DNA from: Haloferax sp. Q22
GTDB taxonomy: Archaea; Halobacteriota; Halobacteria; Halobacteriales; Haloferacaceae
Direction of reading: 5' to 3'
NCBI RefSeq assembly: GCF_001482285.1
Contig: NZ_LOEP01000022.1
Coordinates: 1 to 64,000, forward strand
Length of the DNA: 64,000 nucleotides
Shown here: in pieces, positions 49,656-58,585 of the stretch
How positions within the stretch are numbered: position 1 is the first letter of the stretch
Layout of the letters: every line of letters starts with the position of its first letter
Translations under genes and position numbers: made by a program
The notes under the pieces: generated by a model
Seen by the model: only the letters and a program-made list of their open reading frames with translations
Told to the model about the DNA's origin: nothing
The model's database searches: none

Positions 49656-50810
49656 ATGCGCGCACGCCTCCGTCGCCTCCTCGCCGCGACGTTCGGACTC
49701 CTCTCTCTGACCGGGGTGCCCTACCTCGTCTATCTCACGTTGCTCCGGGTCGTCGACACCACGGGGTCGCCCGCCCGGAAGTGCCCGGACGAGCCGACCG
49801 TGAGCATCGTCCTTCCGACCTACAACGAGGCGAGCATCATCGAGGCGAAGCTCCAAGACATCCTCGCACTCGACTACCCGATGGAGAAAATCGAGGTGGT
49901 CGTCGCCGACGCGAGCGACGACGACACGCCCGCGGTCGTCCGCGACTTCTTCGCCGGCCGCGACGCCCCCGAACTGACGCTCCTCCACGACGACGAGCGC
50001 CGGGGGGTCGCACCCGCCCTTAACGAGGCGTTCGCGGCGGCGAGCAACGAACTGCTCTTCCGAACCGACGCCGATTCGAAGCTCGCCCCGGACGTGCTCC
50101 GGCAGGCGGCGGCGAACCTCTCGGACCCGACCATCGGCGCGGTGACGGGCCAACAGTCCGAAGTCCTCGGCGACAGCGAGGTCGAATCGGACTACCGCGG
50201 CATCCTCACGAAGATTCAGGGCCTCGAATCCCACCTCGACTCGACGTTCATCTTCCACGGCCCCTGCTTCGCGTTCCGCGCCGAGGACTTCGTACCCATC
50301 GACCCCGACTCCCTCGCCGACGACACCGAACTCGCGCTCCGCATCCGCCGGGCCGGCAAGCGCGTCGTAATGGACCCCGCGATGGCGTTCACCGAGTCCG
50401 GCGTCTCCGAGTTCTCGAAGCGCCGCCAGCGCAAGGACCGCCGGGCGATGGGCCTGCTCAAACTCCTCGTCCAGAACCGGGACATGCTCGGCCGCTACGG
50501 GTTCTACGGCACCGTCGTCCTCCCGTTCAACTGGTGGTTCATGGTCGTCTCGCCGTGGCTGCTCGCGGCGAGCGTCGCACTGGCGACTGTCGCCGGCGTC
50601 CTCCTCGCGGGGCCGCTCGGCCTCGCCGTTCCGGGCGCCGTCGCGGCCTTCGCGTGGGCCGGCCAGTCTGAACGCCTCGGTCCGCTCCAGCCGCTGTACG
50701 CCGTCTTCGACTCGCAGGTGTCGCTGCTCGTCGCCGCGGTCGAACTCCTCCGCGACGAGGGCGACGGCACGTGGGAACTCGACCGGGAGTCGAGGGAGTA
50801 CTTCGAGTGA
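49656..50810 (+). CDS. Membrane-bound family 2 glycosyltransferase
   Basis: A 384-residue GT2. An N-terminal membrane helix (LLAATFGLLSLTGVPYLVYL) is followed by VSIVLPTYNEASIIEAKLQD, VVVADASDDDTPAVV, LLFRTDADSKLAPDVLRQA (DxD) and DDTELALRIRRAGKRVV; the RRQRKDRRAMG block is the usual QxxRW-type position in an altered form. Three hydrophobic segments (about 290-350) close the catalytic unit. The family resembles cellulose-synthase-like or chitin-synthase-like processive enzymes and AglI/AglE-type enzymes. Sugar unknown. Its end overlaps the following GT4 gene by GTGA. Confidence 0.85.
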   Translation: MRARLRRLLAATFGLLSLTGVPYLVYLTLLRVVDTTGSPARKCPDEPTVSIVLPTYNEASIIEAKLQDILALDYPMEKIEVVVADASDDDTPAVVRDFFAGRDAPELTLLHDDERRGVAPALNEAFAAASNELLFRTDADSKLAPDVLRQAAANLSDPTIGAVTGQQSEVLGDSEVESDYRGILTKIQGLESHLDSTFIFHGPCFAFRAEDFVPIDPDSLADDTELALRIRRAGKRVVMDPAMAFTESGVSEFSKRRQRKDRRAMGLLKLLVQNRDMLGRYGFYGTVVLPFNWWFMVVSPWLLAASVALATVAGVLLAGPLGLAVPGAVAAFAWAGQSERLGPLQPLYAVFDSQVSLLVAAVELLRDEGDGTWELDRESREYFE

Positions 50811-51871
50811 ACGTTCTCTACGTCACGACGCGGTATCCTCCGCACACCGGCGGCGTCGAGACCCACGTCGCCGAGCTTGCGTCCCGGTTCGCCGCGGCGG
50901 GACACGACGTGACGGTCCTCACCGCCGACGCCGAGGGACTCACCCGCTCGGCGGAGTACCGGGAGGGCGTCCGCGTGATTCGACACCCCGGCGTCGCCCC
51001 CGGCGGCGCGTTCCACGTCGCCCCGGAGATTCTGGCGACCCTACGCCGTCTCGTCGGCGACGCCGACATCGTCCACGCCCACAACTACCACTCGCTTCCG
51101 CTCCTGTTCGCGGCGCTCGGTACCGACGCGGAGACGCCGTTTGTCGCCACCCCGCACTACCACGGCGGGAGCGCCTCCGCGCTCCGGGACAAACTGCTGT
51201 CCGTCTACCGGGTTCCGGGCCGCTGGGCGCTCTGCCGCGCCGACGCCCGCATCGCGGTCAGCGGCTGGGAGCGCCGGCAGCTCGAAGCCGACTTCGGCGT
51301 CGAGGCGACGGTGATTCCGAACGGCCTCGACGTGGCGCGGTTCGCCGAGGCGTCCCCCGGCCCCGAGTGGGCGGACCGCGACTACCTGCTTTCTGTCGGC
51401 CGGTTAGAGGAGTACAAAGGCGTCCAGCACGTGATTCGAGCCCTCCCCGACCTCGATTACGACCTCGCGGTCGCCGGAGCCGGCGACTACGGGTCGGAGC
51501 TGAAGCGACTCGCCCGCGAGGTCGGCGTCGAAGACCGCGTTCACTTCCTCGGCTTCGTCGCCGACGAGGACCTGCCGGGGCTGTACGCCGGTGCGGCGGC
51601 GTTCGTGACGATGTCGGAGTTCGAGGCTTACGGGATGACGGTCGCCGAGGCGCTCGCAGCGGGCACCCCGTGCGTCGTCCGCAACGCGGGAGCGCTCGTC
51701 GACTGGGCCGAGCGCCCCGACTGCGTCGGCGTCGACCCCGCGACCGTCGTCTCGGGCGTCGAGCGCGCCGTTGCCCTCGACGCGCCGGCCGAACCGCTCC
51801 CAACGTGGGAGGACGTGGTCGAACGGACGGCCGCCATCTACGACTCAGTCTGTCACGGCGGGTGGCGCTGA
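50807..51871 (+). CDS. Family 4 glycosyltransferase, GTG start
   Basis: A GT4 of 354 residues that begins at GTG 50807 inside the stop of the previous gene (GTGA): VNVLYVTTRYPPHTGGVETH, DIVHAHNYHSLPLLFAAL, AVSGWERRQLEADFGV, VIPNGLDVARF, LLSVGRLEEYKGVQHVIRAL and the E-x7-E donor motif in SEFEAYGMTVAEALAAGTPCV. An in-frame ATG at 50771 lies inside the preceding gene. Retaining transferase with unknown sugar; part of the aglJ-aglB island. Confidence 0.88.
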   Translation: MNVLYVTTRYPPHTGGVETHVAELASRFAAAGHDVTVLTADAEGLTRSAEYREGVRVIRHPGVAPGGAFHVAPEILATLRRLVGDADIVHAHNYHSLPLLFAALGTDAETPFVATPHYHGGSASALRDKLLSVYRVPGRWALCRADARIAVSGWERRQLEADFGVEATVIPNGLDVARFAEASPGPEWADRDYLLSVGRLEEYKGVQHVIRALPDLDYDLAVAGAGDYGSELKRLAREVGVEDRVHFLGFVADEDLPGLYAGAAAFVTMSEFEAYGMTVAEALAAGTPCVVRNAGALVDWAERPDCVGVDPATVVSGVERAVALDAPAEPLPTWEDVVERTAAIYDSVCHGGWR

Positions 51872-51883
51872 GGCCGGCTGTCG

Positions 51884-52795
51884 CTACGCGTCGCCGCGCC
51901 GTCCGAAGAACGCTGTTTCGCCGGCCTCGCCGAGCGATGACCGGTCCACCGTCACGCCGAGTCGGGACTCGTGCTCGGCCGCGGTCGCCTGCACGCGTCG
52001 GAGCCGCCTGTCGAACTCGGCGCGGTCCCGCATCGGCGTCGGCGTCGGGAACGACTCGCGGGACGCCGCGACGGGGTACGCGAGGAGGAACGTCAGGCAG
52101 TCGTAGCCGCGTTTCATCGCGTGCGTGAGCGGCGGGCGCGAGCGTTCGAGCGGACTAGTCGGCGCGGTCGCGGCCCACTTGAGACAGCTCGTCAGCGTGA
52201 CGCCGCACTGGGCGTCGGCGACCTTCCCCGCGAAGTCCCGATAGCGCATCTCGTCGACGACCGACCGCTCGTAGCCGATGCTCTCGCGGACGGACCCGTG
52301 TTCGAGCCGGAGCATCGCGTCGTCGGCCAGCAACCGTCGCCAGAGGTCCCGGTCCTCCGAGGTCGGGAGGTTCCGGTAGGGAATCCGTTCGAGGAGCGAC
52401 GCGGGCGCGATGTTGAGCCCCTGCCCGTTCAGGTACAGCGGGCCGTCGAACCCCGCTTCGAACGCGTGGTAGACGCTGACGAAGTCGCGGATGCAGTCGT
52501 CGTACACGTCGTCGGCGTCCAGTTGGGGCAACACGTAGTCGCCGCGGGCTCGCTCGACCGCGATCTGTCTGTCGCGGCCGAGATGGCGTTCGGGGTCCGC
52601 GTCGAGTTCGACGACGCGAAGCGTCTCGTGTCGCTCTTGGAGGTCGCGCAGCAGCGAGACGCTCCCGTCGTCGGAGCCGCCGTCGACGACGAGCACCTCG
52701 AACTCGGGCGTGAGCTGGCCGAGGATACTCTCCAGCGAGCGCTCGAGCGTCTCGGCCATGTTGTAGTTGCAGACGGCGACGGTGTACCGGACCAT
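51884..52795 (-). CDS. Family 2 glycosyltransferase, soluble
   Basis: A 303-residue GT2. MVRYTVAVCNYNMAETLERS, then VLVVDGGSDDGSVSLLRDL, RGDYVLPQLDADDVYDDCI (DADD) and NLPTSEDRDLWRRLLADDA are the standard fold A markers. Unlike many GT2 enzymes the C-terminal half is polar, with no membrane anchor. The gene begins 2 nt after the stop of the sulfatase-like gene upstream on the same strand, so those two form an operon and may act on the same glycan residue. Confidence 0.85.
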   Translation of the reverse strand: MVRYTVAVCNYNMAETLERSLESILGQLTPEFEVLVVDGGSDDGSVSLLRDLQERHETLRVVELDADPERHLGRDRQIAVERARGDYVLPQLDADDVYDDCIRDFVSVYHAFEAGFDGPLYLNGQGLNIAPASLLERIPYRNLPTSEDRDLWRRLLADDAMLRLEHGSVRESIGYERSVVDEMRYRDFAGKVADAQCGVTLTSCLKWAATAPTSPLERSRPPLTHAMKRGYDCLTFLLAYPVAASRESFPTPTPMRDRAEFDRRLRRVQATAAEHESRLGVTVDRSSLGEAGETAFFGRRGDA

Positions 52796-52797
52796 GC

Positions 52798-53763
52798 TCA
52801 GGCGTAGCCGAGGTCGCGGAGCCGGTCCTTCATCTCCTCGCGTTCCGAGGCGGACGCCGACTCCGCGTCGCCGGCGTGGACCCGCCGCCGGTCGTCGCCG
52901 TCCGCGACGGCCCACGGTACCTCGACGAGTTCCGGCGTGCGGATACCCTTCGGGTGGCCGTAGCCCCGAATCTGGGCGGGAAAGACGCGCTCGCCGAGTA
53001 AGTTTCCGTGGTCGCTCGTGACGACGAGCCGACCGGAAACGGCGGACCGAAGCTCCTCGACGGAGTCCATCACCAGCGAGAGGTTGTCCCCGTAGGCCTC
53101 CCACAGTTCGTCTCTCGAGACGGCACCCATCCAAAGCGCGTCCCACGGCGTTCGGGGTCGCCCGCCGGCCTCGCCGTCGCCCTCGCCGTGGGTCTCGCCC
53201 TCTATCTGCCACCCCGCGAACTGGAGAGTTCGTGCGCCGATAAACGGGTGGTGGGGCTGCATGTAGTGGACGACGACGCGCTTGTCGGGGTGCGCCTCGT
53301 GAGCTTCGATGGCCGCCTCCGTCACGTCGCTCGGGTGGACCGTCCGGAGTTCGTCGTCGAAGTCGTCGAGCCAGACCTCGTACAGCTCGTGGAACGCGTC
53401 GCCCGCCTCCCGCGAGACGTACGGGTTCGCGGTCACGTACACCGTGTCCCCGTACTCGCCGCCGGTGAAGTTCTGCCGAACCCACTCTCGGGTGGTGCTT
53501 CCGGCGCTCGTCACGTGTCGGTACTCGTCGTACGCCGACGTGTCGACGCGTTCTTCGAAGAGGTCGACGCGGCAGGCGTCGAGGAGAACGAGCGTGTCCC
53601 AGTCCTCGTCCATCACGCGCACGCTGTCGCTCCGGGTGGGAGAGACGTTCGTGTGGAACGGCCCGACGACGTATTCGAAGAACCGCTCGCGCCACCAGAA
53701 CGTATCGGTGAAATTGCGACGAAGCCCGTCGAGGACGTAGCGGGCTTTATCGAGCACAGCCAT
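52798..53763 (-). CDS. Alkaline-phosphatase/sulfatase-superfamily protein (321 aa)
   Basis: A protein of 321 residues without a signal peptide. TLVLLDACRVDLFEERVDTS is the first metal site (Asp), MQPHHPFIGARTL the middle one and VVTSDHGNLLGERVFP the DHG site; it ends with DRLRDLGYA, a tail shared with the two other members in this island. The formylglycine signature C/S-x-P-x-R is absent; SAGSTTREWVRQNF occupies the expected place, so Ser or Thr would have to serve as nucleophile. Sulfatase, phosphatase or transferase activity cannot be told apart. TATA at 53787-53796 supports the start. Confidence 0.78.
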   Translation of the reverse strand: MAVLDKARYVLDGLRRNFTDTFWWRERFFEYVVGPFHTNVSPTRSDSVRVMDEDWDTLVLLDACRVDLFEERVDTSAYDEYRHVTSAGSTTREWVRQNFTGGEYGDTVYVTANPYVSREAGDAFHELYEVWLDDFDDELRTVHPSDVTEAAIEAHEAHPDKRVVVHYMQPHHPFIGARTLQFAGWQIEGETHGEGDGEAGGRPRTPWDALWMGAVSRDELWEAYGDNLSLVMDSVEELRSAVSGRLVVTSDHGNLLGERVFPAQIRGYGHPKGIRTPELVEVPWAVADGDDRRRVHAGDAESASASEREEMKDRLRDLGYA

Positions 53764-53786
53764 GGCTGTGTGCTCTCTGGGGAGAG

Positions 53787-53796
53787 TATTTATAAT
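53787..53796 (-). promoter_or_regulatory. TATA box of the first sulfatase-like gene
   Basis: GATTATAAATA on the minus strand, centred about 28 nt before the ATG at 53763. The divergent FkbM gene has its own element AGTTATTACC at 53858-53867. Confidence 0.6.
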
Positions 53797-53893
53797 CTCT
53801 ACCTCCGGTCCCGAATCGAGGACGTGACCGCCTCGAAATCACATCTGATAATTTGAGGAGAACAGTTATTACCGGAATGGCGCACCCACCGGT

Positions 53894-54529
53894 ATGCACT
53901 CCGTCAACTACATCTACAACAACACGATACGGGAGGCGCTCCCGCGGAAGGTAAGCGAGTTCTCCGGCGTGAAGGTGAAAAAAGAGCGGCTCTTCGACCT
54001 GCGAGCCGACCGCCCGAACTACAAGCCGCGGCAGGTGAGCGCGCTGACCGAGCGCGTGGGGGAGACCGACAGCGTCGGAATCATCGGCGGTGGATGGGGC
54101 GTCTCGGCGGTCATCGCGGCGGAACACGGTGAGCGCGTGACCGTCTACGAGGCGAGCGACGAGCAGGTCGAACACGTGAAGACGACGCTCGCGCTCAACG
54201 GCGCGGACACGAACACGGACGTGGTCCACGGACTCGTCGCAGAGGGACGGAACGTCTACGGCGATAGCTCGGCTGCGGTCGTCTCGCCGGGAGACCTCCC
54301 AGCGTTCGACGTGTTGGAGATGGACTGCGAGGGTGCCGAGGTGCCGATTCTCCGCGGTCTGACGTGTCGCCCGCGGGTGTTAATCGTCGAGACTCACCCG
54401 AAGTTCGACGCGCCCGACGAGACCGTCTGCGAACTCGTCGAGTCGCTGGGCTACGATATCGCATCCGTGAGGCCCAAAAAAGAGGCGTCCGAGGGAAGCG
54501 TCGTCGTCGCGGAGCACTCGCGAGACTGA
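53894..54529 (+). CDS. FkbM-type SAM-dependent methyltransferase
   Basis: A 211-residue FkbM methyltransferase. VGIIGGGWGVSAVIAAEHG is the SAM motif I (replacing the usual DxGxxxG by GGG), VTVYEASDEQVEHVKTTLAL motif II, and DVLEMDCEGAEVPILRGL is the FkbM hallmark, followed by VLIVETHPKFDAPDE. FkbM proteins O-methylate sugars. In H. volcanii, AglP methylates the hexuronic acid of the N-glycan, so this gene may be the local counterpart, though not clearly homologous. Confidence 0.87.
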   Translation: MHSVNYIYNNTIREALPRKVSEFSGVKVKKERLFDLRADRPNYKPRQVSALTERVGETDSVGIIGGGWGVSAVIAAEHGERVTVYEASDEQVEHVKTTLALNGADTNTDVVHGLVAEGRNVYGDSSAAVVSPGDLPAFDVLEMDCEGAEVPILRGLTCRPRVLIVETHPKFDAPDETVCELVESLGYDIASVRPKKEASEGSVVVAEHSRD

Positions 54530-54550
54530 CCGGCGTTCCCGCCCGTGTTC

Positions 54551-55855
54551 TCAGATGTAGCCGAGCTTCGAGAGCTGGCTCTTCGTCGAATCGGCGAGTT
54601 CGCGGTCGGCGCGGGGCGTCCCGACGGTCGCCGAGTCACGGGCGTGTGCGTCGAGTCGCGACCGAGGGTCGACGCCGCCGGGGTCGGCGTACTCGACGAA
54701 CCCGCTCACGTCCTCGTGACCGTAGTACCCGGCGAACGCGATACCCCGAAGCTTCTCGTCGTACCGCTCGATGTCTTGGGCCGGGAATCCGTTCTCCCGG
54801 AGCTGGTCGAACGTGAGCGGGCGGAGCCCGTGGAACTCGGTCATCGCCTCGCGGTCTGACGGGAGGGCGCGCAGGTCGTGGCCCGCCGTCTCCGCGGGGG
54901 CGTCCACGTCACAGAGCCCGAGCACGGTCTGGAACACGTCCACGAGACTCGCGGTCTCGCGGACGGTCTCTCGTCCGCCGCGACCGTCCGAGACGACGAG
55001 CGGGACGTGGGTCAGCTCGTCGTAGAGCCCGTAGCGGTGGCCGGCGAGGTCGTGTTCGCCGAACAGCTCACCGTGGTCGCTCAGCGTGACGACGACGTCG
55101 AACTCGTCGGTGAGTTCGTCGAAGATGTCGCGGTACACCTCCGAGAGGTACCGCGCGCAGTCGTTATACGCCCGCCAGAAGAGCTCGCTGTCGAAGTCGC
55201 CGGCGAGCACCTTCTCCGAGTCGGCGTACATGTCCACGCTGCGCGCGTCGGTCGTCGCGTACTCGGGCGGTGCCCAGTACGGCGAGTGGACCTCCATCAG
55301 GTTGGCGAAGAGGAACTCGGACTCGCCGAAAGACCACGAGCGGAGCTTCCGCAGGAAGTGCGCCGCGCCGTCGTCCTCGGCGCGGAACATCTCGTACCCG
55401 GCTTTCAGCGACTGCAGGGTTCGACTGTCGCCGTCCAGCACCGCGCGAACTACCGACTCTGGGTACCGAAGCGGCCCCGAGAAGAACCCGTCTTTGCTCC
55501 AGTTGTACGTCTCCGGAAGCGCGTTCAGGATGTGCCAGCCGTACTCTGTCTCGTCGAAGCCGCGCGTGAACTCGAACAGGTGTGATATCAGCGGGTTCGC
55601 GCTGAAACACCGCGTCCTGTAGCCGGCGTCGGAGAGCAGCCCCGCCAGCGTCGGTCGGTCGTCCGGGAGGTACTCGTGCTGCGAGTGAGCACCGACCTCG
55701 CTCGGGTACGCGCCCGTGAACAGCGAACCGTGGGCCGGAACCGTGTAGCTCCCGGTCGAGTACGCCTCCTCGTACCGGACGCCGGGAAGCCAGTCGAAGT
55801 GCTCGTCGAACACGTCCTTTCGCATCGTGTCGAGGACGATGACTGCAACGTTCAT
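54551..55855 (-). CDS. Alkaline-phosphatase/sulfatase-superfamily protein (434 aa)
   Basis: A 434-residue member. VAVIVLDTMRKDVFDEHFD (first metal site), YSTGSYTVPAHGSLFTGAYPSEVGA in outline with Thr or Ser in place of the formylglycine Cys, LFANLMEVHSPYWAPPEY and VVVTLSDHGELFGEHDLAGH (metal site) are all present. The C-terminus QLSKLGYI is the family tail. No signal peptide, so it acts in the cytoplasm or on the inner membrane face. The ATG at 55855 agrees with a TATA element TCTTATGCC near 55882-55890; the frame upstream is spurious. Confidence 0.82.
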   Translation of the reverse strand: MNVAVIVLDTMRKDVFDEHFDWLPGVRYEEAYSTGSYTVPAHGSLFTGAYPSEVGAHSQHEYLPDDRPTLAGLLSDAGYRTRCFSANPLISHLFEFTRGFDETEYGWHILNALPETYNWSKDGFFSGPLRYPESVVRAVLDGDSRTLQSLKAGYEMFRAEDDGAAHFLRKLRSWSFGESEFLFANLMEVHSPYWAPPEYATTDARSVDMYADSEKVLAGDFDSELFWRAYNDCARYLSEVYRDIFDELTDEFDVVVTLSDHGELFGEHDLAGHRYGLYDELTHVPLVVSDGRGGRETVRETASLVDVFQTVLGLCDVDAPAETAGHDLRALPSDREAMTEFHGLRPLTFDQLRENGFPAQDIERYDEKLRGIAFAGYYGHEDVSGFVEYADPGGVDPRSRLDAHARDSATVGTPRADRELADSTKSQLSKLGYI

Positions 55856-55961
55856 CAGCCTCACAGCGACGGTTATCCGGCATAAGACCGAGGGCCTAGT
55901 TATCAGAACTGGTACTCTGGTGTCATCCCGACGAGTGGTCCCGGCGTGACCCGGGTGGGTG

Positions 55962-57077
55962 TCACTCCCAGTCGCCGGTGATTTCCGCCCGTTCCACCGC
56001 GTCGTCGACCACGCGTCGCATGTTCCGCCGGAACGCCTCGACACCGAACCGGTCGGCGAACGCGGATATCTCCTCGGGAGTCCACGAGACGCCCCGCTCC
56101 GAGAACTCGGCCACCGCGGCCTTGATGTGCTCGACGCCTCGCTCGTAGACGTACCCGTTGTCGCCCGGCGATATCTGAACTCGCGTGAACCCGTCGTCGA
56201 CGCCGAGAACGGGCGTCCCGGCGGCCATCGCCTCGATGGGGACGATACCGAAGTTCTCGGACCGCGTGTTCATGAGGAGCGCCCGCGCGTGGCTCATGAG
56301 CGCGCGCTTGTCGGACTCCGAAACGCGCCCGGCGAAGACGACGTTCGACGACCCGGCCGCGAGTCGTTCCAGTCGCTCCCTGTCCGGGCCGTCGCCGGCC
56401 ACCACGAGCGTCTCGTCGAGGTCGGTGAACGCCTCGACGACCTCGTCGATGCGCTTGAGATGGTGGAGCCGCGAGAGGACGAGGTAGAACTCCTCCTCGG
56501 GGACGACGGCCGTCCGGTCGGTCTCCGGGGAGAACTCGTCGACCGCGACCGGTGGGTAGACGACGCTGATTCGGTCCGAGTCGACGCCCCAGTGGACGTT
56601 CAGTCGGCGCTCCGTGAGTTCCGAGTTGACGACGTAGCGGTCCGGAGTCGGTCGCTGTGTGTAGAGCACCCGGCCGCCGAGCGCGTACGCGAGTCCGGCC
56701 GTCGAGTCGATCTCCTCTTGGAACCGGTCGGTCTGCGCCCGCGGCGTCGCGTGGATGTACTGAATCGACACCTGTCGGTCCATCGGGATGTACCACCCGG
56801 GCGCGAGGCCGCTGCCGATGATGACGTCGGCGTCGTGGAGCGCCTCGACCCGAGACCAGACGAACGCGTCCGTCACCTCGCTCGGAATCGGCGTTCGCGC
56901 GAGCGCCCGAGAGAGGAGCGAGTCGGTGGTGCGAACCGTGTCGATGTCCGAGGGGACGGCGGCGTCCCGGTCGATGTCGGTGACGATGGGCGCGTCGAAA
57001 CACCGCGCGAGCGCGGTCGTCACGCGGTCCGCACCGCCGCTGTTTCGATACTCGGTCTGGGCGATACGAACGTTCAT
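55962..57077 (-). CDS. Family 4 glycosyltransferase
   Basis: A 371-residue GT4. MNVRIAQTEYRNSGGADRVT, IIGSGLAPGWYIPMDRQVSI, YVVNSELTERRLNVHWGV, SVVYPPVAVDEFSPE, LVLSRLHHLKRIDEVVEAF, and RSENFGIVPIEAMAAGTPVLG with the E-x7-E site. The GGADRV turn near the N-terminus substitutes for the usual GGxE acceptor loop. Sugar unknown. Separated from the downstream sulfatase-like gene by 106 bp containing that gene's own promoter. Confidence 0.87.
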   Translation of the reverse strand: MNVRIAQTEYRNSGGADRVTTALARCFDAPIVTDIDRDAAVPSDIDTVRTTDSLLSRALARTPIPSEVTDAFVWSRVEALHDADVIIGSGLAPGWYIPMDRQVSIQYIHATPRAQTDRFQEEIDSTAGLAYALGGRVLYTQRPTPDRYVVNSELTERRLNVHWGVDSDRISVVYPPVAVDEFSPETDRTAVVPEEEFYLVLSRLHHLKRIDEVVEAFTDLDETLVVAGDGPDRERLERLAAGSSNVVFAGRVSESDKRALMSHARALLMNTRSENFGIVPIEAMAAGTPVLGVDDGFTRVQISPGDNGYVYERGVEHIKAAVAEFSERGVSWTPEEISAFADRFGVEAFRRNMRRVVDDAVERAEITGDWE

Positions 57078-57147
57078 CTATCGACCGACGGGTCGGCGAA
57101 AAAGCGGGAGACGGTCATCATACGTTGGGTGTTACTTCTTCGGTCGA

Positions 57148-57157
57148 TTTATTATAG
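57148..57157 (+). promoter_or_regulatory. TATA box of the third sulfatase-like gene
   Basis: TTTATTATAG, centred 26-27 nt before the ATG at 57179; leaderless transcript expected for the sulfatase-GT4 operon that follows. Confidence 0.65.
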
Positions 57158-57178
57158 TTCACCGTTTTCATCGCGCAA

Positions 57179-58585
57179 ATGCGAAGCGTAGTCCTCATCT
57201 GTCTCGACACCGTCCGAAAGGACTATTTCGACAGATACGCTCGACGAATTCCCCAGCGGGCAGACGTCTCGTTCGAGGAGTGTCGAGCGGCGAGTTCGTG
57301 GTCGGTTCCCAGTCACGCCAGCATCATGCTGGAATCACTCCCCCACCGACACGGGGTCCACGACTACAACCGCGGCTACGACGGCATCGATCCCGACGAC
57401 ACCTTCCTCAGCCGACTACCGGACCACGAGTCGCTCGGGGCCAGCGCGAACGTCTACGCCTCGTCCGCGTTCGGGTTCAACGAGCTCTTCGACGAGTTTC
57501 TGGAGGTTTCGCCCGACCGTCGGTACCCGAAGGGGATTCACGTCGGGCGGTTCGGCTACGACTTCGACGGCGACGGGATACGGAAGTACCTCGGTTTCAT
57601 CCCCGCGGCACTCACGCACGACTACCCGGTACAGAGCTTCCTGAACGGCGCGTCGGTAGGCATCGAGCGGATGGTCGAGAAGCTCCCCGTCCCGACGCCG
57701 TTCGACGACGGTGCGAAGATAATCTCCAAGGTCGGAGCCGACGCCGTCGAGCGAACCGACGGTCCGTTCTTCCTGTTTACGAACTTCATGGAGGCGCACG
57801 CGCCGCACCGCGCCGCCGCCCACTACGACTCGGAGCTGTACTCCGCGCCGAACACGTGGGACTCCAGCGCGTTCGACAAGTGGGACATCAACCTCGGCGG
57901 TGAGGCCGGCCTCGAAGCCAACGAGAAGCACGTCACCTACTACCGCGAGCTGTACGGCGCGGCCATCGAGTACCTCGACCGTCAGGTGTCGGCGTTCATG
58001 GACCGGGTCCAGGCGGCCGCCGACCACGAAGTGACGTTCATCGTCACCGGCGACCACGGCGAGAACCTCGGAAAGGAGGAAGACGGCTACCTCCTCGGTC
58101 ACGACAGCAGCCTCTCCGAAGGGCTCGTCCACGTCCCGTGTTACATCGTGAACCCGCCGGAGGGGTACGACGAATTCGAAGACGAGCTGTTTTCTCATCT
58201 CGGTCTCGGCGAACTCATCGTCGGTCTCGCGAACGACGAGACACCCGACGTGTTCGAAGACCGCATCAGCGCCGAGCTGGTCGGCAGCACGAACGCGAGT
58301 CCGCCCGAAGACGCCGAGTACTGGACGCGGATGCTCCGAAGCGTCTACCTCGCCCCCGACGAGAAAATCGTCTGGGACTCGCTCGGAACCGGCCTGCGAT
58401 ACGAGCGGCGGGCCGACGGTGACGGCTGGCGTGAGGTCGGCGAAACCGACGAGTTCGAGGCGTTGGACGAGGCGCTGTTCGACGTGCCGATAGCCGAGTA
58501 CCAGCAATCCGCGGCCGCCGGCGAGCAGTCCGCCGACGTCCATCAGGCCACCCGTGACCGCCTCGAGGAACTCGGTTACCTCTGA
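57179..58585 (+). CDS. Alkaline-phosphatase/sulfatase-superfamily protein (468 aa)
   Basis: A 468-residue member. VVLICLDTVRKDYFDRYARR is the first metal site, CRAASSWSVPSHASIMLESL the nucleophile region with Ser-x-x-Pro-Ser-His in place of Cys-x-Pro-x-Arg, FLFTNFMEAHAPHRAAAHYD the middle site, and FIVTGDHGENLGKEEDGYLLGHDSS the DHG/H site. It ends TRDRLEELGYL. No signal peptide. Its TGA directly abuts the ATG of a GT4 gene (58586), so the two are an operon; they may modify the same sugar. A role in phosphoester or sulfate chemistry of the N-glycan is inference. Confidence 0.82.
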   Translation: MRSVVLICLDTVRKDYFDRYARRIPQRADVSFEECRAASSWSVPSHASIMLESLPHRHGVHDYNRGYDGIDPDDTFLSRLPDHESLGASANVYASSAFGFNELFDEFLEVSPDRRYPKGIHVGRFGYDFDGDGIRKYLGFIPAALTHDYPVQSFLNGASVGIERMVEKLPVPTPFDDGAKIISKVGADAVERTDGPFFLFTNFMEAHAPHRAAAHYDSELYSAPNTWDSSAFDKWDINLGGEAGLEANEKHVTYYRELYGAAIEYLDRQVSAFMDRVQAAADHEVTFIVTGDHGENLGKEEDGYLLGHDSSLSEGLVHVPCYIVNPPEGYDEFEDELFSHLGLGELIVGLANDETPDVFEDRISAELVGSTNASPPEDAEYWTRMLRSVYLAPDEKIVWDSLGTGLRYERRADGDGWREVGETDEFEALDEALFDVPIAEYQQSAAAGEQSADVHQATRDRLEELGYL

